Of a stretch of DNA of 64,000 bases, positions 56,184 through 64,000 are shown piece after piece. The first letter of the stretch is position 1. Each line of letters starts with the position of its first letter. The notes under the pieces are model-generated. The model did not search any database and had not been told where the DNA came from. It worked only from the letters and a program-made list of their open reading frames with translations. A program made the translations under genes and the position numbers. Source of the stretch: Astragalus membranaceus (taxonomy: Eukaryota > Streptophyta > Magnoliopsida > Fabales > Fabaceae); contig CM076854.1 of NCBI GenBank assembly GCA_039519185.1, forward strand, positions 13,427,192-13,491,191. The letters run 5' to 3'.

Positions 56184-57673
56184 TGTTGTGCGAAAAGGTG
56201 ATGTGCAAGTATACACAATCGCAACAAGTAATATAATGAGATGTAAAGTTCGTTCCCACAGGGATTGGAATTAATCTAAGAAGTTTAAGTGATTAGAAGC
56301 TTAGTGAAAAGAATTGAGTAACAAGTAAAGGTAAAGAGTTGTAAACATTATAAGTTGTGATAAAATAGTCTTAAGTTGAAGTAATTAAAGGTGAGTTGAA
56401 TAGCTCAGTAGTTATGTAAATTCCCAAGAGTAATGTTCAAATAATATTGAGATGTTGTAGCATTAAGCGCTGTAGCGTTAAGCGGTGTAGCGCTTCAGAA
56501 TCCGTAGACGCTGTAGCGCCTTGGTAGCGTGCCTTTCAGTCACTTTCATCAGGGTTATGTTACAAGACTCCTATGTCTAGGCTCTAGATAAGTTTTACCC
56601 ATGTATATTAAGCTCTTACAACATTTGCCTTATGAACTACTACTCCCCTATGTCTAGAGTTAAGTAGTGCTTCCTTTAAATGTCTTTAAAGGGTTTTCAT
56701 TCATAACATTCCTTGAGTTCTCTTTGTGAACCATGTCTGTACCCACAAAGTTTCCTTGTTTTAGTTGATCATTCCCAAACCAAGATTGAAAGCATTATGA
56801 CACAAGGAATAAAACACAAACATCATAATATTATACAAAAGTTACTCAAGGTTCATCACATACCAAGAACAATCCAACTACAACAAAGTTAGCTCATCAC
56901 AAGTTCCATCAATATAATACAACTAGAGAGTATGTATTACCATATGAAGACAAGAGAAGAGTGGTTGCAAAAGATACACTCCAATGATCCCAAGTAGCAT
57001 ACAAAGGATGAAGTTGAGGCGTGAGCAAAACCTTGGATGAAGACTAGAAAACTATGCTAAAAATAAAATGCTTAAAGGTAGTATAACAATGGAGAAAAGC
57101 TACTATGTCATAAGAAGTTCTTCTTCCAAGTTACAACTACTTTTCTACGTATGTATCTTACCTAATGAAGCAATCTAAAACTCTAAGAAACTAACTAAGT
57201 CTTAATAATATAATAATAATAATTTATGATCATAAGACTTAGATATTATCTTTAAAGTACTTTACAAAAAGTGCTAATGATGGAATACACCAACTATCAC
57301 ATGGGTTCCATTTAGGGGGCGCCAAGTGTAATTTAGCATCCACTTGGAAGTCAAAATATCCAGTTGAGAGGAAGAGATAAGGGTGCTGACTCATCATTTC
57401 AGCAAGTGGCTACACAAATATCTCAATGGTCAACCGTCATATAACGCTGTAGCGTCTCCTTGATAGCATACCGCTGCAGCGCTTAAAGCAAAACATCAAA
57501 CATATTCACAAAGGCATTGATTATGCCCAAGGTTTAGGGAATTGACTCATAACCTATATTTACTCTAATATTCATATATTCACATTTTTAAATACTAGAA
57601 CTAGAATTACTTGAGAAGTAAGCTTGACTTAAGTATTAGGAGTATAAATAACCTATATAAAATAGAGTTATCA
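56184..57673 (-). repeat. Athila-like element 5' LTR
   Basis: 1,490 bases, partner of 29762-31248. CGCTGTAGCG-type palindromes lie at 56460-56520 and 57443-57482. Confidence 0.93.
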
Positions 57674-57678
57674 CGATG

Positions 57679-58446
57679 GTAACACCAAAAGGCATCACCG
57701 AATATTCATAATGCCCGTAACGAGTTCTAAAAGCCGTCTTCTGAATATCCACATCTTTCACTTTAATCTGATGGTAACCCGATCGCAAATCAATCTTACT
57801 AAACACTCGAGCACCCACCAGCTGATCCATCAAATCATCTATCCTTGGAAGTGGATACTTGTTCTTAACCATTACCTTATTCAACTGTCTTTAATCAACA
57901 GAGCCTCATACTTCCATCTTTCTTCTTTACTAGTAACACAGGAGCTCCCCACGGCGACACACTTGGTCTCACAAACTTCTTTTCTAGCAAATCCTCAAGT
58001 TGCTTCTTCAATTCGGACAATTCAGATGCAGACATCCTGTACGGTGCCATAGAAACAGGTCTGGTACCAGGTACAAGATCAATAGCAAATTCCACTTCTC
58101 TCTCTGGCGGCACACCTGGAATCTCATCAGGGAAAACTTCAGGAAATTCACACACTACCTGCAACTCCTCAATTACGGCTCGGTTTTCGACAGACATTGA
58201 TGCCATCAGCGAGAATAACTGGACTTCCTCCTGCATCAACTTCCGCAACTGTTTAGCAGTCAACAAACCAGTTTCCTCCTCTTCAGGGGTAGAAAAACTC
58301 ACAGACTTACTACGACAGTTAATATGCACATGATTATACTCTAACCAGGTCATACCCAAGATCACATCCAACCCACTTAACGGCAAACAAATCAAGTCAA
58401 CAACAAAGACTCTGTAAAATCGACAAAGGACATTGAGAACACACAA
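57679..58446 (-). pseudogene. Element B protease end and reverse transcriptase N-terminal half
   Basis: Read from FVVDLICLPLSGLDVILGM through GVPPEREVEFAIDLVPGTRP, MAPYRMSASELSELKKQL and VLLVKKKDGSMRLC. A TGA at 57895-57897 follows, caused by a two-base loss in the 'RLCVDYRQLNK' region. The frame then resumes at 57884 (NKVMVKNKYPLPRIDDLMDQ, FSKIDLRSGYHQIKV, VMPFGVTI), where the Athila-like element interrupts. The catalytic aspartates are on the other side, at 29690. Confidence 0.87.
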
Positions 58447-59572
58447 GAGAAGTAGTCACCGACCCCTTAGCCGGAGTGTCGACAACCATCTCTCCATTCA
58501 TAGAAGACAACGCAAGACCCAATCTTTTAACACAATCAGCAGCAATAAAACAATGAGTAGCACTGGTACCAACAATAGAAGTTAGAGGAATATTATTAAT
58601 GAAGCATGTACCTCTAATAAGTCCATCTTCTTCAGAAGTCTCTGTCCCTGCCAAAGCGAACACTTTTCCACTGGCTCGCTCTTTCTTCGGTTTCTGAGAC
58701 TGACTACTAAGGTGTCCTCCTTCGCCACAGTTGAAGCAAATCATCTCCTTATGCTCGCACCCAGATATTTCATGCCCGGTTTTACCACAACGGAAACACC
58801 TCTTCGTCTCAGCCTTGCACACGTTACTCTTATGACGAGCTTTGCCACATTTGAAGCACACGATACCAGCAGGAGCATCTCCCCCACTAGTTCTCTTACC
58901 ATCAGCGGCTTTTGGTTTACCTTTACCAGTAGGAGCATCATACGGCTTACCACGATTCTGAGGCTTGCTCCTCTTCTCATTAATAATCTTATAATGCGCA
59001 TTGTTATCCTCTTCATAGATCCTACAGCTATCAATCAAATCAGAAAAGACACGGATCTTCTGATATCCAATGGCCTTCTTGATCTCAGGCCGCAACCGGT
59101 TCTCAAACTTGATGCACTTTGAGAACTCAGCAGTCGCCTCACTATAGTGCGGATAAAACTTGGCTAACTCCACAAACTTAGCAGCATACTCAGTAACTGA
59201 CAGGTTTCCCTGCTTCAGCTCAAGAAATTCAATTTCCTTCTTACCCCGGACATCCTCCGGGTAATACTTCCTCATAAATTCCCTACGAAACACAACCCAA
59301 GTGATCTCTTCACCTGCAGCTACCAATCTTTGACTAGTCTCAAGCCACCAGTCATCAGCCTCTTCAGCCAACATATGAGTACCATAACGAACCTTCTGCG
59401 CTGAAGTGCAGTCCATCACACGGAAGATCCTCTCCATCTCCTTCAGCCAAGCCAACGCTCCATCAGGATTATACTCTCCATCAGCATTTTCACCAACGTT
59501 CTACTGACCCTCCACAGCCTGAGCCATAGCCGCCAAAGCAGCAGCGATAGAAGCATCATTCCTTCCAGCCAT
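58397..59572 (-). pseudogene. Element B gag with zinc knuckles and damaged protease active site
   Basis: Start ATG 59570-59572 (MAGRNDASIAAALAAMAQAV). TAG at 59501-59503, then a deletion of about 18 codons relative to C (the part reading ATFQRENPPTFKG there). It is open again from 59455: gag domain (MLAEEADDWWLETSQRL, REFMRKYYPEDVRGKKEIEF) and knuckles CFKCGKARHKSNVC, CFRCGKTGHEISGC and CFNCGEGGHLSSQ, the last lacking its final Cys. The protease site reads SIVGTSATHCFI, so D-T-G has become G-T-S and proteolysis is impossible. A frameshift near 58405-58415 precedes the rest of protease. Confidence 0.88.
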
Positions 59573-59675
59573 CTTAACTTATCACTACAACATAAACAAT
59601 AGTTAGAACCAAATGACAATACTCGATCGTCAATCAACACAATAACCGGACAACTTGGCCGGACAGACCGAAACA

Positions 59676-59687
59676 GCTCTGATACCA
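59676..59687 (-). other. Primer-binding site, element B
   Basis: TGGTATCAGAGC on the minus strand, four bases inside the 5' LTR. Initiator Met tRNA type. Confidence 0.92.
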
Positions 59688-60057
59688 CTAATGTAACACC
59701 CCATTTCTACCCGGTAAAATAATACGAAAATCAGGGTTTATAAAAAGTTCCAACATACAATGGAGTGCCACACTTGCTTTGTAAAAACAACAAACAGGTT
59801 AATTCACCTGTGAAGACGGATACATAACACTTACTTTTGGATGAATCGATAAACAACCTTTTAGTCTTTAAAAATAAATCATCTTCATTACTACGCAGCG
59901 GATTCGCAACAAAATCAATTCAAATAAACGTGGCGTCTTTAACTAACTTAAGACAGTTCAAAAACGGCAAAGTAACAACTTAAGGTTCCAACAACAAAAT
60001 AACATAGTAAACAATAATGAAAACAGGTACGCAGCCTTCATTCATGGTTACCTGCAC

Positions 60058-60077
60058 GTTACCACCATAGGGGTAAC
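60058..60077 (-). promoter_or_regulatory. Conserved LTR hairpin (B, 5' LTR)
   Basis: GTTACC/GGTAAC with an eight-base loop; one loop base differs from 6745-6764 while the stem is unchanged. Confidence 0.6.
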
Positions 60078-60749
60078 ATTCAAACAGAAGGGGTGAGATA
60101 TCAAACCATATAATAGGACATATGAAAAACAATATATTAGAATCAGATGATCAAAATTAACCACTTCTCAGCCAACAATCAACTTCGATCAATCACAGTT
60201 ATCAACATAGTCACTTATGGGTGCAATATGAATGCGACTCAATACTATGCACATGCATGTGGTACCATCGGAGCAGAACTCCCAACGTAAAAATCTGCCA
60301 ATAAATAGAGGCATCAACAAGGCATAAGCCTTCAACGTAAATTCAACATGATTTGCCAATCCAGGCCAACGTGGGGTGCTATGCATGCGACGCGATGATA
60401 AATACTCAGGCAGTCAATGATAATGGTTACATAGCAGCACAACAACAACGAGATCTCAACGTTGGCCATAGGCCTACAACATAACACCTGCAATAAATAG
60501 AGGCAAATCCAACTAGGTGCAACATTATCAACAGTTCAACCAACGGTTAACAACTTATCAACAACAATTCAACAACTTAGCAACTTATCAACAATTTAGC
60601 AACTTATCAACAATTTATCAATTTATCAACAATTTAGCAACTTATCAACAATTTAGCAACTTATCAACCATTTAGCAACCGTGACCTAAATATATACATT
60701 CAACATCAACGATTCGTTTCAAGCAACAACCATAGGATTCACCCTTGGG

Positions 60750-61690
60750 CAGCCACACTTGGCGCCCACTTCGCCCAGCACAACACAGGGCAGCCACACT
60801 TGGCGCCCTTGGCGCCCACAGCGCCCAGCAGCAACACAGGGCAGCCACACTTGGCGCCCTTGGCGCCCACTGCGCCCAGAACAACAATAGGGCAGCCACA
60901 CTTGGGGCCCTTGGCGCCCACAGCACCCAGCAGCAACACAGGGCAGCCACAACATTGGCGCCCTTGGCGCCCACTGCGCCCAGAACAACAACAGGGCAGC
61001 CACACTTGGCGCCCTTGGCGCCCACTACGCCCAGAACAACAACAGGGCAGCCACACTTGGCGCCCTTGGCGCCCACAGCGCCCAGCAGCAACACAGGGCA
61101 GCCACAACATTGGCGCCCTTGGCGCCCAAGGCGCCCAACAACAGAACAGGGAAGCCAACATGGCGCCCAGCAAAAGAACAGGGCAGCCAACATGGCGCCC
61201 AGCAACAGAACATGGCAGCCAACATGGCGCCCAGCAACAGAACAGGGCAGCCAACATGGCGCCCATGTCGCCCAGTGCGCAAGAACATCAGCGACAGGGC
61301 AGCCAGACTTGGCCCCCATGGCGCCCAATGCGCCAGAAACAGCAACAGGCAGCCAGACATTGGCGCCCTTGGCGCCTAGTGCGCCAGAACAACACAGGGC
61401 AGCCACAACATTGGCGCCCTTGGCGTCCAGTGCGCCAGAACAACACAGGCAGCCACAACGTTGGCGCCTTTGGCACCCAGTGCGCCAGAACAACACAGGG
61501 CAGCCACAACATTGGCGCCCTTGGCGCCCAGTGCGCCAGAACAACACAGGGCAGCCACAAGATTGGCGCCCTTGGCGCCAGCAACCAGCGCCCAGCAACA
61601 ACCACATTCGGCGCCCATGGCGCCCAGGACCAGCGAACAACAAAGTGGCGCCCAGGACGGCGCCCAGCAACCTGCGAGCAATAAGATGGC
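60750..61690. repeat. GGCGCC-rich array, B 5' LTR
   Basis: Counterpart of 7437-8195 with more units, including a run of 'cagccaacatggcgcccagcaacagaacagg' type copies at 61150-61265. The 300-residue ORFs on both strands are artefacts of base composition and a period compatible with several frames. Confidence 0.85.
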
Positions 61691-61882
61691 GCCTGTAACA
61701 CCCCAAAAATAATTGATTTAATTTATTTAATTAATTTAATAGGATTTGTGTGGTAGAAATAATAATATAATTATATGTTATTAATAGTTAGTCCATTAGG
61801 GATTAGTAATAGTAATTTTAAGTGATTGGCCCCTGAGTAATTCGAATAAGTGATGAAAAAAGCCCATAAGACCAAATAAAAA

Positions 61883-61890
61883 TATAAAAG
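61883..61890 (+). promoter_or_regulatory. TATA box, element E LTR
   Basis: TATAAAAG, about 30-40 bases upstream of a 'gggttttgttgtc...' leader and the purine-rich stretch. Confidence 0.55.
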
Positions 61891-62362
61891 GGCTAGGTTA
61901 GGGTTTTGTTGTCATTAGAAGGAAAAAGAAAAAAAATAAGGATTAAAAAGAGAGAGCTAGGAGGGGGGCGGCGCTAGCACAAGAGAAAGAAGGGGAGAAA
62001 ACGTGAATCAAGAGGAGAGAGAAGAAGCTAGGGTTCGAATCATCCATCAAGCTAGGGTTGTGTATTCATCTAAGGCTAAGGTAAGGGTGTGGTTCAAATT
62101 TTTTAATGAGTTGCATGAGGGATTGTATGTGGGGTTAGGGTTTGATAATTACTATATGTGTGTCATGATTTCTACATGTTTGATGTTATGCCATGATGCC
62201 TTGTTGAACGATTTTGTTACGTGTTTGATGTTCCCATGCCCTAAAGTTGTTTGATGATTGCCATGATCATAGAAATTGAATTGAAATCACATGTGCCATG
62301 CTGAAATTGGGACCCTAGGCGCCCTGTCCCTCTATTTTTATGTTGCTGTTTGGTTGCTGGAA

Positions 62363-62745
62363 ACGATCTGGGTATAATTTCGGTTATACAGTAACTGGGA
62401 ACAATTTAGTAGTCCAAAAATTATGTGGATTACCTTTTCAGAAACTAGACTTAATGCTTGTTAATTTGGCACTAGTTTGGTTGCATTTGGAGTTGTATAG
62501 CTCGAGTTATAGGCGTCACAAGTTAGGTTAAAATTCTGGAACGATCTGGGTATAGGTTCGGTTATACAGTAACTGGGAACAATATAGTGGTCCAAAAATT
62601 ATGTGGTTTACCTTTTCAGAAACTAGACTTAATGCGTTTTAATTTGGCACTAGTTTGGTTGCATTTGGAGTTGTATAGCTCGAGTTATAGGTGTCACAAG
62701 TTAGGTTAAAATTCTGGAAACAATCTGGATATAGGTTCGGTATTT
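62363..62745 (+). repeat. 178-base tandem duplication in element E LTR
   Basis: Two copies (62363-62540 and 62541-62719) beginning 'acgatctgggtataggttcg', with few differences, and the first ~25 bases of a third copy at 62720. Confidence 0.9.
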
Positions 62746-63049
62746 CGTGTATAACGTTTTCGTTTGAACTCCTTTTTGAATGATTCTTGATTCATTGAAA
62801 ACTACACTCAATTTGTTTCGGGTTAGGCTCAAGTCCCATGTCATATGACTGAGTTTTGATAATTTTAGAGGGCTGTTCTGTTTTCTGAACCTTGTTGCTT
62901 ATTTACTAAAACAGTACGAATTGGACCATTATTTTGCAAAATAAAAATTATAGTCAGGAACTAGACATTCTTAGCTTTCCATATAGGGGTCATTTGCTAA
63001 GTTTCGATACCGTTTGATAGGTTAATTAATTCACCGAAGTAGAGGTATG

Positions 63050-63445
63050 TTTGCTGGAAATTGTTATTGCTGTTGCTGGAAATTATTATTGCTGTTTACT
63101 GAAAATCATGTTGCTGTTGCTGTAAATTAATGTTGCTGTTTACTGAAAATCATGTTGCTGTTGCTGTAAATTAATGTTGCTGTTTACTGAAAATCATGTT
63201 GCTGTTGCTGTAAATTAATGTTGCTGTTTACTGAAAATCATGTTGCTGTTGCTGTAAATTAATGTTGCTATTTACTGAAAATCATGTTGCTGTTGCTGTA
63301 AATTAATGTTGCTGTTTACTGAAAATCATGTTGCTGTTGCTGTAAATTAATGTTGCTGTTTACTGAAAATCATGTTGCTGTTGCTGTAAATTAATATTGC
63401 TCTTTACTGAAAATCATGTTGCTGTTGCTGAAAATCATATGTGCT
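63050..63445 (+). repeat. 44-base minisatellite in element E LTR
   Basis: About eight copies of a 44-base unit made of two related 22-base halves, 'tgttgctgtttactgaaaat' and 'tgttgctgttgctgtaaatt' (plus two bases each). The central units are almost identical. Confidence 0.92.
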
Positions 63446-63509
63446 TTTTCTATTTTGTGGGCTACTCCTATTTTGGGGTGGTTGTTGGCTGTCCCTATTT
63501 TTGTGGGTG

Positions 63510-63865
63510 GTTGTTGGTGCCTTTAGCGCCCTGTTGTCTTGTTGATTTTGTTGTTGTCGGCCGGTGGCTATTGTTGGATTGCCTCATTAGGCATGAAGTT
63601 GTTGTTGTAGGCCGGTGGCCATTGTTGAATTGCTGATGTTGCGTGTCGGCGCATTAGCGCCTTGTCTGTTGTTGCTACTGTTGTGCTAGGCGCCCTGTTG
63701 CTGGGCGCCAGTTCCTGTTTGTTGCTGTTGCCTGTTGGCGCCCTGTTGCTGGGCGCCAGTTCCTGCTGGATGATGTTGTCTGTTGGCGCCCTGTTGCTGG
63801 GCGCCAGTTCCTGCCATGTCCTATTTGGCTGTTGGTGGCTGGGCGCCTGGGTGGCTGCCCCGGTG
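63510..63865 (+). repeat. GGCGCC-type repeats in element E LTR
   Basis: Three close copies of 'ggcgccctgttgctgggcgc' + 'cagttcctg' near 63700, 63737 and 63785, plus diverged gcgcc blocks. It is followed to the window end by 'attggtgttgtaaaattgttg' repeats (63870-64000). Confidence 0.8.
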
Positions 63866-64000
63866 GTCGTTGTCATTGGTGTTGTAAATTGGTATTGTCA
63901 CTGGTGTCGTATAATTGTTGTTGGCATTGGTGTTGTAAAATTGTTGTTGTTCCAGGTGTTGTAAATTGTGTCGTCATTGGTGTTGTAAAATGTGTCGTCA

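Larger units (their letters stand above)
29762..57673 (-). mobile_element. Athila-like Ty3-gypsy element carrying two nested insertions
   Basis: LTRs 29762-31248 (3') and 56184-57673 (5'). Target duplications CGTTG (29757-29761) and CGATG (57674-57678) differ by one base. The primer-binding site is of the tRNA-Asp type, and gag, pol and a downstream third gene are all on the minus strand. That layout, the DLGASIN protease motif and the third ORF indicate the Athila/Calypso group. Subtracting the solo LTR (36235-38509) and element F (41784-55139) leaves about 12.3 kb. gag-pol has several frameshifts; the third gene has one in-frame stop. Confidence 0.92.
6317..61692 (-). mobile_element. Element B: Tekay/Del-like chromovirus, old, split by four insertions
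   Basis: 3' LTR 6317-8735; 5' LTR from 59692, interrupted at 61692 by element E. Primer-binding site and polypurine tract are both on the minus strand. Removing the four inserts brings gag, protease, reverse transcriptase, RNase H, integrase and a chromodomain-like tail into normal order, read from 59572 down to 8748. Coding segments are 58397-59572, 57679-58446, 29226-29761, 20567-21758, 10377-10804 and 8748-8996. Nonsense codons, frameshifts, small deletions and a changed protease motif show it is inactive. Confidence 0.88.
59692..61692 (-). repeat. Element B 5' LTR, cut by element E
   Basis: Matches 6317 to about 8190 and then stops at '...aagatggcgcc', where element E begins. The promoter end of this LTR (TATA box, leader and donor-like site in the 3' copy) is beyond the break and not in the window. 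It has the hairpin at 60058-60077 and a GGCGCC array at 60750-61690 that is longer than in the 3' LTR. Confidence 0.88.
61693..64000 (+). mobile_element. Element E: chromovirus LTR running off the window
   Basis: Starts TGTAACACCCC immediately after B 5' LTR sequence. Sense-strand features match the other chromovirus LTRs: AT-rich U3 start, TATA box (61883-61890), purine-rich leader (61920-62030), donor-like AAG|GTAAGGG (62078-62087), then repeats. No primer-binding site is reached, so I cannot tell a full element from a solo LTR. ORFs inside are not gene-like. Confidence 0.8.

Noticed and set aside
60672..61712. ORFs up to 344 codons on both strands
   Set aside because: Same array in the B 5' LTR; open only because the GC-rich units rarely form stop codons.
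1..64000. A host gene, bacterial-type operon or integrated virus
   Set aside because: Every well-supported coding segment belongs to an LTR retrotransposon with its LTRs, primer site and target duplication. Nothing remains that looks like a cellular gene or a separate virus.

Overview
This window is plant nuclear DNA made almost entirely of LTR retrotransposons inserted into one another. I see no host gene, rRNA or tRNA gene. Plant origin follows from initiator-Met, Asp and Arg tRNA-type primer-binding sites and from recognisable Tekay/Del-like chromovirus, Athila-like, SIRE/Maximus-like copia and Ogre/Tat-like lineages. A eudicot, probably a large-genome legume, is my best guess (inference; no database was searched).

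Layout. 1-5409: plus-strand chromovirus-type element A, with almost no coding left. 5410-6316: a SINE-like segment and a GGCGCC minisatellite. 6317-61692: a degraded minus-strand chromovirus, element B, split by four insertions. These are (i) an Athila-like solo LTR, 8997-10376, TSD CAAAT; (ii) chromovirus C, 10805-20566, near full length and minus strand, with a MITE in its 3' LTR; (iii) a plus-strand SIRE-like copia element, 21759-29225, TSD CCATC; and (iv) a minus-strand Athila-like element, 29762-57673, TSD CGTTG/CGATG. The Athila-like element itself contains a chromovirus solo LTR (36235-38509, TSD CTCCC) and a 13.4 kb non-coding Ogre/Tat-like element F (41784-55139, TSD ATGAC). 61693-64000: the LTR of another plus-strand chromovirus, E, inserted into the 5' LTR of B.

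How the parts relate. B is the oldest layer: its gag-pol is cut into six genomic segments and carries stops, deletions and a damaged protease motif. C and the Athila-like element are intermediate. The copia element has one nonsense codon and one frameshift. F has LTRs of equal length that, by eye, differ only in homopolymer length. F encodes no protein, so it must have been mobilised in trans.

Beyond the annotation, the chromovirus LTRs share an AAG|GTAAG donor-like site and, 0.7-1.7 kb downstream, a small hairpin next to a CAG|GT acceptor-like site. The hairpin shows a compensatory base-pair change in one family. Family-specific short repeats (GGCGCC arrays, AGCGACGATGA, AAAGCGGTG) lie between the two sites. 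The Athila-like family carries a dispersed CGCTRYAGCG palindrome, and the copia LTRs carry 12-14 copies of AATCGATT.
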